A program made the position numbers and the translations under genes. Below are positions 36,026 to 44,884 of a DNA stretch of 64,000 bases, in pieces (the first letter of the stretch is position 1; the number at the start of each line of letters is the position of its first letter). The notes under the pieces are model-generated. The model saw only the letters and a program-made list of their open reading frames with translations, was not told the DNA's origin and did not search any database. The DNA comes from Deltaproteobacteria bacterium. GTDB taxonomy: Bacteria > Desulfobacterota > Desulfomonilia > UBA1062. The stretch is taken from NCBI GenBank assembly GCA_029552245.1, contig JAKPDW010000091.1, positions 1 to 64,000 of the forward strand, in the 5' to 3' direction.

Positions 36026-36769
36026 TCACCCCCCGTGGTGCTCGAGGAATCTGAGGCAATTCTTCTCGAATTGCCTCTGGAAGTCCAGCATGAATCGGTC
36101 CGACTCGAACCACCTCCTGACCCGGGCGTACGCGTCCTCGTACGCCTCGAACGCCTGCGCCTTCTTGAGAGGCCCTATGGCGAGCCCGCCCTTGGCCGCG
36201 TCCATGGCGGCCGGGTCGAGCTCGGCCATGATGAACCCTGCGAGGGCCTTCGCCGCCTCGCGCGACGCAGCGGCTGCGGCCAGGAAGGCCTTCTTGATGG
36301 CGCCTATGTACTCCTCCACGGTGGGGGCGCCCTCGAGCCCCTGGACCGCGGCTCCCACGATCCCCCTGATGGTCTCGTTGCCGCCGGGCGCGGCCCCGAG
36401 TTCCCCGTGGATGGCGCCCACGATCTCGTTGAGCGCCTTGAAGACCGAACCAAGCGCGTCCGAGAGCCTTGCCACCAGCTCGCCGGGTTCGATCGAGTCC
36501 ACGTCGAGGTCTTTACCCAGGAGGGCCCCGATGATCTCGGACCGACTCAGCACACCGAGGCCGGCCTGGCCCTTGCCCCATGAGCGGAAACGCCCCTCGA
36601 GCGCCTCGAGCGCACCCAGCCTCTCGCCAGGGGCGAGGTGCGCGAGTCTCGAGGCGAGCAACGCCTCCATCCTGGGCCGGGCATGTGCGGGGTCTTCCGC
36701 ATAGATGGCGCGCAGCTCGTCTTCGAGCCCGGCGAGGGTGTCGTTCAGGTCTGGGCGGGGCTCCGTCAT
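36026..36769 (-). CDS. T6SS protein resembling the helical C-terminal domain of TagH/Fha
   Basis: 247 residues, acidic at the N-terminus and mainly helical. No FHA domain, signal peptide or membrane segment. The C-terminal 80 residues (FIMAELDPAAMDAA, then AFEAYEDAYARVRRWFESD, DFQRQFEKNCLRFLEHH) resemble the end of TagH/Fha proteins, where an F.P..LE element precedes a helix with Y.E.Y..I. and DFQ..F...F. This is pattern similarity by eye, not a search result. The start overlaps the ETV-motif gene stop as ATGA. Together with the FHA-only protein at 11080-11988 it may be a split Fha. Confidence 0.6.
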   Translation of the reverse strand: MTEPRPDLNDTLAGLEDELRAIYAEDPAHARPRMEALLASRLAHLAPGERLGALEALEGRFRSWGKGQAGLGVLSRSEIIGALLGKDLDVDSIEPGELVARLSDALGSVFKALNEIVGAIHGELGAAPGGNETIRGIVGAAVQGLEGAPTVEEYIGAIKKAFLAAAAASREAAKALAGFIMAELDPAAMDAAKGGLAIGPLKKAQAFEAYEDAYARVRRWFESDRFMLDFQRQFEKNCLRFLEHHGG

Positions 36770-39302
36770 GGTTTCCTGGGCTTGATGATCACGGTCTCCT
36801 CGAGGCCTTCCCCTTCGGCAGGCCTGTCCCCTTGGCCGGTGTCTCTTCCCTTTACGCTTTTCTCCCGGTCACCCGGTCCCACGGGCTGGGGTTCCCCGCT
36901 TCCACCCGGGACATCTCCGCCTGCTGCCCCACCCTTTCCGCCCGCCGCATCCGCCGGCCCACGGGGCTCGGCTTGGTGACCGGAGCGGGCTGAACGCCCG
37001 CCGATGACCACGGTCTCGTCGAGCCCGGGGGTCTCCCCTGGGCCATCCACGCTCGGCGCTCTCTGCGGCGCCCCCGCCGTCTGGGTGCCGCCCGGTTCGA
37101 GGCTGGGGCGCCCGCCTTCACGACCGGGCCCGCCCACGAAAGAGGCGGCTCCTAGGGCGTCGTCCCCTTGTCGCACAGGGGTCTTCGAGGCCTCGAACCC
37201 CCCTTCGGCGACACGCCCCACGATCACGGTCTCGTCGAGGTCGCTCTCCGTCACGGGACCTGTGCCGAGCCCGGCCGCAGCAACGGATCCATCGACCCCG
37301 TCACGCCTTGCGCCGGCCGGCTGCACCGTTCGAGGGGCTCCTGCCGCGTCCGCCGGGACGGGTCTCCCCCCCTCACGAGGTGTCCCTCCACCGCCGGCGG
37401 GAAGCCCCGCAGGCGCCCCGGCAGCGGGGGACGGCCCGGCCGCCATGGTCTCGTCAAGCCCGCTTTCCTGGATAATATCGGGTTTCGGGAGGTCGACCCG
37501 GGGAGACGACCTCACGATCACGGTCTCGGTGCTGAAGTCGTCTCCCTTCGGGGGCTCACCGAGCAGGACGCCGCCTGCGGCGCCTGCCCCCCTCCCCATC
37601 GCCTCTCCACCGGATGCGGCCGCGAGGGTGGCGTCGAGATCGGCATGCGCACCCTCAGCCGCCGCCCTCGGGCCCCCGGCCTCGGTCTCGATTCCTCCCC
37701 AGGCCGCACCCGCACCCCGACGCCTCCGGCCCACGCAGACCTGATCTCCCCGAGAATGGCCGCTATCTCCGAATCGGCGGCGTGATCGACGGTTCGCCCC
37801 CTTCCTGGAGACGGGATGTCCCCGAGGCTCGCGGCCACCCCCCTCACGAGCGAGCGGCGGAGATCGTCGACGAGGAGACCGCATTCCTCCACGAACGCGT
37901 CCCGCGGGAACTCCGGCCCGGCCGAGAGGAGAGACCATCCGAGCTTCAGCGCCCGTTCCCACAACGGCATCCAGAACGCCTCGACGCCGGCCTTCTCCCA
38001 GAAGACGTTGCCTGCGTCCAGCAGGGGGTTTTCGGCGGCCAATCTCCCATCCGAGGCCATGCGCACCAAGGCATCGTGCAGGGCAGGCCTTCCGACCTCC
38101 TTGCTCGAGATGCAGGCGTCGAACCAGAGCAGGCCCAGGAGGCTGATGTCCCGGACCTGCGATGCGGGCAGCATCGATGATGTGGGTCTCGGGTGCACCC
38201 CGAGGGAGGCGAGCCGGTAGTGCCAGAGGGTTGCGAGCCTGGGCTGCCCGGCGGGAAGGTGCAGCCAGACCTGCTCGAGCCCGGGCGGGTAGACGGATGA
38301 GGGCTTCCCTTCCAGGGGTGCCAGCGCCAGGGCGGCCACGTCCCTCATGAGCGAGACCTTCAAGAGGAGGGTCTCTGCGAACCTGCCGGGCCCGTCTTCG
38401 ACCAGGTGCAGGCCCCCCTCGAAGGACACGGCCTTCTCGACGAGCTCCTTTCGTATCCTCTGCCCCCTCTTCGCGAGGCGTTCGCAGACCTGTGAGACCG
38501 GGGCCCCGCTTGCGAGCGCGAGGAAGTCCTCTGCCACGATATTCGCATCGGGAAGCACGAACAGGCGGAAGGGGTAGAACGACACCGGGACGATCCTCCG
38601 GGTGACCTCCCCGCCGCCGTGGCAGGCGGAGCGCTCGGCACACGAGGCGCATGGGTTCCCTGCGGCGTCGAGAACGGCCATGCCCGCCACGACATCCTCG
38701 ACACCGGATACGCAGGGAGGGTCGTCCACGCGCCTGTGGGCGGCGTAGAAACGGCCTCGGCCTTCTCCGAGGCATTGCCTGCAGGCGAGGTACCGCTCGA
38801 GGCTCATCGAGTAGGACGGGAGCCGGGCCTCGTCCAGGACCCTGTCGTCCGTTACGAGCTCGAGGGCCCTCCCGCACGCAGGGCACAGGGGGCTCGCGAA
38901 GCGCCCGGTGCGGGTGCAGACGAACAGCGGCCCCATGGCGGCTCGGTCCGTGCCGCCGACCTGCCGTGAAGCGAGGGGGACGAGCTGGCCCCTGTCCCTC
39001 ATCCATTCGTAGACCTCGAGGAAGGCCTCGTCCACCTCCGGGTTGGATACGCCCGGGGTCTCGTGCGCCCACAAGGGGTGGTCGTCGGCCGTCATCACCA
39101 GGAGAACCCTCGCCACCTCGCCGCCGGCGTCGCTCACGACCCGTCCCGGGAGCGTACGGGTCCCCGACGACCGGTCCTCCAGGGCAACGAGTGCGAGGTC
39201 GGGCCGTGACCCGATGTCAACCCTCTCGCCCCAGGTCTGGATCCTCAGGGAGAACGGCGCCTCTGGGTTCTCGAGGTACGGGACAAGGGAACGCGTCTTC
39301 AT
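36766..39302 (-). CDS. First protein of the T6SS operon: zinc-type cysteines and a tail of ETV[IV] motifs, frameshifted
   Basis: About 845 residues once corrected; family not recognised. Residues 1-300 hold three cysteine clusters (CPACG, CRQC, CASCAERSACHGG) that could bind zinc. Residues about 300-520 are helical. The last 300 residues are disordered-looking (Gly, Pro, Ala, Asp) and carry five short motifs: STETVIV, LDETMAA, LDETVIV, LDETVVI and LEETVII, the last ending the protein. Four fit pThr-x-x-[I/V], the FHA preference. The frame shifts near 37690-37740 and one added base joins the two parts. Downstream translation is supported by the ATGA overlap with the next gene. The ATG has GGAG upstream and lies about 105 bases after the operon promoter. 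Confidence 0.7.
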
Positions 39303-39413
39303 GGGGCAAAGCTCCGCTCAGAAGGGTGAAAGGTGCTCGTGGTTGCGCAACACGCCGTGCTCGTGGTGCAGGAAAGGTATATCATCCACGCATTTCAATA
39401 CATTACAGTCTGG

Positions 39414-39442
39414 ACTCTATAACCAGGCACCTCGGTTGTCAA
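39414..39442 (-). promoter_or_regulatory. Main T6SS operon promoter (sigma-70 type)
   Basis: Minus strand: perfect -35 TTGACA (39437-39442), 17-base spacer, -10 TAGAGT (39414-39419; four of six). The predicted start is near 39407, leaving a leader of about 105 bases before the ATG at 39302. Confidence 0.65.
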
Positions 39443-39558
39443 GCGCCCTGTCCCTTTCTTTCCGTAACCGACGCCTGATTCTTTGGCGCCGCCTCGCAGG
39501 CAACAGGTGTGCGTTTCATGGGTCTGTGCTAGAGTATGTGCCGGATGCCCCCCGCTGC

Positions 39559-39587
39559 TTGACCCCGTGCCGCACGGGCGGTGCAAT
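39559..39587 (+). promoter_or_regulatory. Promoter of the TolB-like/clostripain gene pair
   Basis: TTGACC (39559-39564), 17-base spacer, TGCAAT (39582-39587; four of six). It lies about 20 bases before the ATG at 39609 and points away from the T6SS promoter. Confidence 0.45.
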
Positions 39588-39608
39588 GAGTCTCGGAGGG
39601 AGTGATGG

Positions 39609-40682
39609 ATGAGGGTGCGATGTGAGAAAGGGGCTCTCGAGAAGGTTTCACTGCGCGTCTTTGCGCTCGCGGCGCTGTGCGCCGCATGCATCTCTCCGGG
39701 CGCCCGCCTCCACGCCGCAGAGACACGGGAAGGCGGCGGGGCGTTCACGCTCGAGCGGTTCGTCGAGGCCGTATCGGCGCCCCTCGAGCTGCTCTTCCGA
39801 CCGACAGGCCCCGCGGCCCGGAACGTCCGGAAGGGGCCCGTGCCCGGGAGGATCCTCTTCGCTTCGAACAAGGACGCCACACAGGCCGTGTACCTCTGCG
39901 AGGGCGGCAGGGTGACCATGATCTGCACGAACGGCGCCGACCCCTCGTGGTCCCCGGACGGGACGTTCTTCGTGTGCAGGCCCACCGCTTCAAGCGTATC
40001 GTGGGACCTGGCCTTGGTGGACACCTCGGGCAGGCTGATCAGGCTCCTCAAGCCGTTCGGAAACGGGAGCGCCACCCAGGCGAGGTTCGCGGGCAGGGAC
40101 CCATCGGCCATCTATTTCAGGGCGAGAAGAGACCTCTACACCCCTGGCGCCCTCTACCGGCTCGACCTCGCCACCGAGAAGGTCACGGCCGTGAGCTTCA
40201 TGGCCATGAGTTCCTTCGACGTCTCGCCGGACGGTTCGTCCATCGTCTGCGCAGCGCCCATGGACGAGGCCGCGCCCACCTCGAAAGACTGTCTCTGGAT
40301 CATGGACGCATCCGGTGCGCACGCGAGACCGCTCGGAAACACGAGCGGGGCCTCGTGTCCCGCCTTCTCGCCCGATGGGGCGAGGGTAGCGTATGCCTGC
40401 CCCGACAAGGCGAGCCTCGTCACCCAGATCCACATCCTCGACCTGGAAGGGCTTCGGCAGCAAAGGGTGACCTCGAGCCCGTACCCCAAGAACAGGCCGT
40501 CATGGTCGCCCGACGGGAAGATCCTGTGCTGCGAAGCGCAGGTGGACACGGACGGTCCCGCAGCGACCGTGATCTTCGCGGTGAACGCGGACGGGACGGA
40601 TGAGGGCATGCTCGGATGCTCGTCAGCGCCCTCGACGGGCGGACCGGCAAGGGCGTCGTGCCCGTCGTTCTCCCCGAGGTAG
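39609..40682 (+). CDS. Exported TolB-like beta-propeller protein
   Basis: 357 residues with an N-terminal hydrophobic export signal (about 13-31) containing Cys24 and Cys27; the lipobox is atypical, so lipidation is uncertain. The rest is a series of TolB/WD40-like blades: GRILFASNKDATQAVYLCEGG, then PSWSPDGTFFVCRPTASS, FDVSPDGSSIVCAAP, PAFSPDGARVAYACPD and PSWSPDGKILCCEAQV. Such propellers bind protein or glycan partners in the periplasm. GGAGGG lies eight bases before the ATG. The clostripain-like gene starts eight bases after its stop, so the two are co-expressed. Not part of the Tol-Pal cluster, so not named tolB. Confidence 0.8.
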   Translation: MRVRCEKGALEKVSLRVFALAALCAACISPGARLHAAETREGGGAFTLERFVEAVSAPLELLFRPTGPAARNVRKGPVPGRILFASNKDATQAVYLCEGGRVTMICTNGADPSWSPDGTFFVCRPTASSVSWDLALVDTSGRLIRLLKPFGNGSATQARFAGRDPSAIYFRARRDLYTPGALYRLDLATEKVTAVSFMAMSSFDVSPDGSSIVCAAPMDEAAPTSKDCLWIMDASGAHARPLGNTSGASCPAFSPDGARVAYACPDKASLVTQIHILDLEGLRQQRVTSSPYPKNRPSWSPDGKILCCEAQVDTDGPAATVIFAVNADGTDEGMLGCSSAPSTGGPARASCPSFSPR

Positions 40683-40689
40683 ACGGGCC

Positions 40690-41982
40690 GTGAACCACCG
40701 GGTGGACATCCCGCACTTAAGCCCCACGCACCCGGGGCGCCGCCTCGCCTCTTTCTTCCTTGCGCTCGCAACGCTCGCTTTCGCGTGGGGGTGTTCTTCC
40801 TCGGGCGGAACAGGCTCAGACGCCGCCAAAGAGGCGGCCTGGACCGTCATGGTCTACATGGCCGCGGACAACGACCTCTGGAGTGCGGGCATCGCCGACA
40901 TCAACGAGATGGAGGCCGTGGGCTCGTCGATCGACGTGAACGTGGTGGTGCAGGCGGAGTTCAAGAGGGCATACCCGGAAGGCGCCCCGGGAAACGCCGT
41001 CAGGGGGCTGGTGACCCCTGATGACGACCTGCTCGCGATCTCGAGCAGGCTCTCCGACATCGGCAGAAAGGACATGAGCGACCCCGAGACCCTCCTCGAC
41101 TTCATCGCCTGGGCGAAGGAATCGTACCCTGCCAAGAGGTACGCCCTCGTCATCTGGAACCACGGAAACGGCTGGAAGGATGGCGACGCTCGCCCCCTGG
41201 GATCCAGGGGCGTGATCCTGGACGACTCCTCGGGGTCATCCCTCATGTCGCTGCCTGAACTGGCGCAGGCGCTGGCCCTCAGCGGCGTCCGCCTCGACCT
41301 CGTCGACTTCGACGCGTGCTACATGGCCATGTACGAGGTGGCGTACGAACTCGCCGACTTGAGCGGCTATCTCGCGTTCTCGGAGGATACGACCCCGGCG
41401 GACGGCAACCCCTACACGGAGATCCTCTGGGGTCTTTCGCTGAACCCGGACATGGACGGGCGAGAGCTGGCCATGCTCGTGGTCTCGGAATACCGGAGGT
41501 GCTACGGAACGCCCCCGGCGACGAGGGCGACCAAGTCCGCCTTCGACCTGTCCCTGGCCCCCCTCCTCCATGCGTCGATCACCTCCCTTGCCGGCACGAT
41601 CATGTCCGGGTCCGACAGGGGAGCAGACCTCATCGGCCTCGCCCGGGAAAGTTCCGTCCACTGCTCGGGCAAGAGATACTACCATGACCTGGGCTCGTTC
41701 CTGGACGCCCTCTCCTCTGCCTCCACGCCGGGTGTCGTCCGGGAAGCGGCCCTCAGGTGCAGGCAGACCCTGCAGCTCGCCGTGATCGACAGCACCTCGA
41801 TCTCGGTCTCCGACAGCGACCCGGCGCTCGGGATGTGCGGCCTGTCCATCTACCTGCCGGAGGCCGACGAGGCGACCCAGGAGGACTTGTCCCTCTACGG
41901 AGAGCTCGCGTGCAACAGGGACAGGGCCGAGGGGGGTGAGACGTGGGCCGATCTCCTCTCCGCGGTCCTCTTGGGCAGGTAG
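40690..41982 (+). CDS. Clostripain-family (C11) cysteine peptidase lipoprotein
   Basis: 430 residues. The GTG at 40690 gives a signal peptide ending in the lipobox AWGC with the lipidated Cys at 35. The catalytic domain follows: WTVMVYMAADNDLW at the start, catalytic His in LVIWNHGNGW and catalytic Cys in LVDFDACYMAMYEVAYEL, both standard for the C11 fold. C11 enzymes usually cut after Arg and often self-activate (family knowledge). GAGG lies ten bases before the start. It follows the TolB-like gene by eight bases. A surface or periplasmic protease paired with a propeller protein; the substrate is unknown. Confidence 0.88.
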   Translation: MNHRVDIPHLSPTHPGRRLASFFLALATLAFAWGCSSSGGTGSDAAKEAAWTVMVYMAADNDLWSAGIADINEMEAVGSSIDVNVVVQAEFKRAYPEGAPGNAVRGLVTPDDDLLAISSRLSDIGRKDMSDPETLLDFIAWAKESYPAKRYALVIWNHGNGWKDGDARPLGSRGVILDDSSGSSLMSLPELAQALALSGVRLDLVDFDACYMAMYEVAYELADLSGYLAFSEDTTPADGNPYTEILWGLSLNPDMDGRELAMLVVSEYRRCYGTPPATRATKSAFDLSLAPLLHASITSLAGTIMSGSDRGADLIGLARESSVHCSGKRYYHDLGSFLDALSSASTPGVVREAALRCRQTLQLAVIDSTSISVSDSDPALGMCGLSIYLPEADEATQEDLSLYGELACNRDRAEGGETWADLLSAVLLGR

Positions 41983-42140
41983 GGGGGGTTTGGGGCGGTT
42001 GCCTTCGGCCGCGCGCAGGATGTACCGAACGTCCCGAAGAACCCGATTCCCTTGCGCCGGGCAAGGTCTTCCTGGTACCCTTGAAGCATCGACGGCCCCT
42101 GGTGCATGCGGGGCCTGAATCACGATCGAGGGGGGGAGCG

Positions 42141-42449
42141 ATGATCACCGTGATTGCGACCATGAGGGCGAAGAAGGGCGCCGAGGCCGAGGTGGAAGAC
42201 GCCCTGAGGGAGATGACGGGCAAGGTTGCCGGAGAGGAGGGCACCCTCGAGTACGTGCTCCACCGCTCCGTGAAGGACCCCTGCCTGTTCGTCATGTACG
42301 AGAGGTACCGCGACAAGGATGCCCTGGCATCGCACAGCTCGAGCCCGCACTTCCTCAAGCTCCTGGAACGGATAGGACCGGCGATCGACGGCCAGCCCTC
42401 GATCGAGATCCTCGGGGAGATCGCCCGCGCCCACCGCACAGCCACCTGA
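42141..42449 (+). CDS. Small antibiotic biosynthesis monooxygenase (ABM) domain protein
   Basis: 102-residue ferredoxin-like alpha/beta protein of the ABM/YgiN type. Pattern: MITVIATMRAKKGAEAEVEDALREM, then EEGTLEYVLHRSVKDPCLFVMYERYRDKDALASHSSSPHF, with the His-x-x-Ser-x-HF signature near the middle. Family members act as quinol or heme-related monooxygenases or are dimeric proteins of unknown function. GGGGGGAGCG lies right before the ATG. It stands alone, 158 bases after the peptidase gene and convergent with pabBC; a strong hairpin lies between. Confidence 0.85.
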   Translation: MITVIATMRAKKGAEAEVEDALREMTGKVAGEEGTLEYVLHRSVKDPCLFVMYERYRDKDALASHSSSPHFLKLLERIGPAIDGQPSIEILGEIARAHRTAT

Positions 42450-42461
42450 GAAAACGACCCT

Positions 42462-42484
42462 GCCGTCCCCCGTCCGGGGGCGGC
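42462..42484. terminator. Bidirectional terminator-like hairpin
   Basis: GCCG-T-CCCCC pairs with GGGGG-CGGC around a short GTCC loop, between two convergent genes (ends at 42449 and 42515). A GC-rich nine-pair stem with a single-base bulge and no T run. Confidence 0.5.
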
Positions 42485-42514
42485 CCTGTCCGCACCACGG
42501 GAGGTCCGGGATCA

Positions 42515-44290
42515 TCAGGCGCCGTGTCCGTCGACCACGACGGGGTACATCCCCCTGACCGAGTTCACGAGAAAGACCCTCTCGGCCTCGAGGAGCTCTT
42601 GGACGGTTATGGGCCGCTCCCGTGCGAGGGAGTTCTCGAGCATCCACTGCCTGAAGGTGCCCGGCAGGAGGCCGCAGTCCACGGGGGGGGTGACGAGCCC
42701 GCCGTCGATGCGGGCGACCACGTTGGCCCTGGTGGACTCGGTGACGTACCCGCCATGGTTGTACAGCACCACGTCGTCGTAACTCGCCGCCTCGGCGAGG
42801 GCTTCCTCGTAGACGCGCCTCCTCGTGGTCTTGTGGTAGAGGAACGGGTCGTGCCTGTCCACGGGTCTGCGCGCGAGGCAGACCCGCTCGGGGGTTTCCT
42901 TGCTCGCGGGCGTGAACCGAGCCGTCTCCGTCTCCACGTCCCCGTCTTCGCCGACGAGCAGCCTCACCCGCATCGGGGTGTCACCGAAGGACGAGGCCAG
43001 GGTCTCGAGCCGTTCACGGAGCCGGAGGGGATCCTGCGGGAAGCCGAAGTGCTCGGCGGACGCCGCGAGGCGGGCGAGGTGGTGGTCCAGGAGCCCGTAG
43101 CCTCGGCCGGGTACCCACAGCATGGTCTCCAGGAGCTTGAACGGGCGCGCCGCATCAGCGAGCACCAGGGATTTGGCCATGCACTCCGACCACTCCGCCT
43201 CCATCGACGAGTCCCACACGACACCTCCGCCCACGCCGTACTCCGCCTGCCCGAGGCGCCTGTCTACGAGGAGGGTCCTGATCGCCACGCTGAACCTGGC
43301 CTTTCTCCCGGGACCACACCAGCCAATGGCGCCGGTGTAGATACGCCTGCGGGACCTCTCCGCCACGCGGATGATCTCCATCGACCTCTTCTTGGGGGCC
43401 CCGGTGATGGACGCGGGGGGAAAGAGCGCGGCGAGGATGTCGCGGAGCGGGGAACGCGTGCGCGCCCTGACCGTGGAGGTGAGCTGCCAGACCGTGGGGT
43501 AGCGCTCGAGGGTGAACAGGGCCGGGACCTCGACGCTCCCGGGCCGCGCCACCTTGCCCATGTCGTTACGGACCATGTCCACAATCATCAGGTTCTCGGC
43601 CCGCTCCTTCGGCGAGGAGAGCAGCGCTCCCGCGGCCGATACATCCCGGGCCGGGTCTTTGTCCCTCGGCGCCGTCCCCTTCATGGGCCTCGACTCGAGG
43701 AGGTCGCCCTCGAGCGAGAAGAACAGCTCCGGCGACGCGCTCAGAACGGCCCAGTCCTCTGTCAGCACGAACGCGCCGTAATCGCCGTGGCCGGGCGCGA
43801 ACATCGCGAAGAACCGCCAGGGGTCGTCCTCGAAGGCGCCCCTCAGCCTGAAGGTGTAGTTCACCTGGTAGACGTCCCCCTGTTCGAGGTGCTTCCTGAT
43901 GAGGCCGAAGGCCTCTCCGTATGCTTCTTTCGAGATCTCCGGCCGGAGGGACATGCCGGTGCAGGGCCTCAGCGGCACGGAGAAGAGTCCCTGCGCATCC
44001 CCGGGGTCCCGGTAGAGGGCGAACCAGAGGGCCGGGAAGGCGTCGTCCCCGTGCACGGGCAGAAGGGGGTCGAACCCGCTGGACGCCTCGTAGGAGATCA
44101 TGCAGACGGCGTTGAGGCCCCGCGTTTCCACCTCGCGCTCCATGAGGGCGAGCCCCTCGGGGACGTCCCCGGCATCATCGACCGTCACCACGGCCACCGG
44201 GTCATGGAAGTGCAGCCAGCGCCCCGTGTACGCGTCCCTCACGACCGCCTCGTTCACTGCGACCGCACCCGATTCCCCCGCACGCCTCAT
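42515..44290 (-). CDS. pabB: Aminodeoxychorismate synthase component I fused to aminodeoxychorismate lyase
   Basis: 591-residue PabB-PabC fusion for p-aminobenzoate and so folate synthesis. The PabB part (about 1-340) has the chorismate-binding motifs EQGDVYQVNYTFRL, MKGTAPRD, AENLMIVDMVRND and PASITGAPKKRSMEII, then YTGAIGW. The PabC part (about 350-591) is a PLP fold IV lyase with a likely PLP Lys in FLYHKTTRR and the conserved E-ST-AN-V motif. The glutaminase PabA is not in the window. It follows pdxT by 12 bases, so a PLP-dependent lyase is co-transcribed with PLP synthase genes. Confidence 0.92.
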   Translation of the reverse strand: MRRAGESGAVAVNEAVVRDAYTGRWLHFHDPVAVVTVDDAGDVPEGLALMEREVETRGLNAVCMISYEASSGFDPLLPVHGDDAFPALWFALYRDPGDAQGLFSVPLRPCTGMSLRPEISKEAYGEAFGLIRKHLEQGDVYQVNYTFRLRGAFEDDPWRFFAMFAPGHGDYGAFVLTEDWAVLSASPELFFSLEGDLLESRPMKGTAPRDKDPARDVSAAGALLSSPKERAENLMIVDMVRNDMGKVARPGSVEVPALFTLERYPTVWQLTSTVRARTRSPLRDILAALFPPASITGAPKKRSMEIIRVAERSRRRIYTGAIGWCGPGRKARFSVAIRTLLVDRRLGQAEYGVGGGVVWDSSMEAEWSECMAKSLVLADAARPFKLLETMLWVPGRGYGLLDHHLARLAASAEHFGFPQDPLRLRERLETLASSFGDTPMRVRLLVGEDGDVETETARFTPASKETPERVCLARRPVDRHDPFLYHKTTRRRVYEEALAEAASYDDVVLYNHGGYVTESTRANVVARIDGGLVTPPVDCGLLPGTFRQWMLENSLARERPITVQELLEAERVFLVNSVRGMYPVVVDGHGA

Positions 44291-44302
44291 CGTCGGCCCC
44301 CG

Positions 44303-44884
44303 TCACGCCCCTTCCATCGAACCGCCCCGGCGAGGCGGGGAGGCCACCATGGACGCGAAGTACGAGGTGAACGGCTCACCACCCGCGAGCTCCGGGTGGA
44401 AGGTCGTCAGCAGGAGGTTCTTCCACCTGAGCGCCACGATCTCGTCCCCGAGCCTGCAGAGCACGGAGGCATCCCTAGGCGCGTCCACGATCCTCGGCGC
44501 CCTGATGAACACGAGGGGGACATCCCCCTCGGCGATCGACGTCCTCGCCATCACCACGCGGCTGTAGACCTGCGGCCCGTAGGCGTTCCGCTCCACGCGC
44601 ACACCGGCGACGTCCCAGGGCCCACCCTTGGCCAGGAGCACGACGCCGGCGCACGTGCCCCAGACAGGGATGCAGCGCTCGATGAGATCCATGACCGGTT
44701 CCACGAGGCCCGACGAGGCGACGAGCCTCTTGATGGCCGTGCTCTCGCCGCCCGGGATCACGAGCCCGGCGATGCCGTCGAGGTCTGCAGGGGTACGTAC
44801 CAGCCTGCACCCGAGCGCCGTCTTCTCGAGGCATGAGCGATGCTCCGCGTAGTCCCCCTGCAGAGCGAGAATGCCTATCACCAT
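44303..44884 (-). CDS. pdxT: Pyridoxal 5'-phosphate synthase glutaminase subunit PdxT
   Basis: 193-residue class I glutaminase that feeds ammonia to PdxS. Features: IGILALQGDYAEH, GLVIPGGESTAIKRL, the nucleophile Cys in PVWGTCAGVVLLAKG, and the His-x-Glu pair in TTFHPEL near the C-terminus. All catalytic residues are present. The ATG overlaps the pdxS stop as TGATG; a GTG one codon upstream is an alternative. The C-terminus (ASPPRRGGSMEGA) extends a little past the core. Confidence 0.94.
   Translation of the reverse strand: MVIGILALQGDYAEHRSCLEKTALGCRLVRTPADLDGIAGLVIPGGESTAIKRLVASSGLVEPVMDLIERCIPVWGTCAGVVLLAKGGPWDVAGVRVERNAYGPQVYSRVVMARTSIAEGDVPLVFIRAPRIVDAPRDASVLCRLGDEIVALRWKNLLLTTFHPELAGGEPFTSYFASMVASPPRRGGSMEGA

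Larger units (their letters stand above)
39303..39608. other. Divergent control region between T6SS operon and TolB-like gene
   Basis: The 306-base spacer holds the two promoters listed separately and a locally AT-richer stretch around 39380-39420 (TATATCATCC, CAATACATTAC). No small gene is supportable. Confidence 0.5.
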
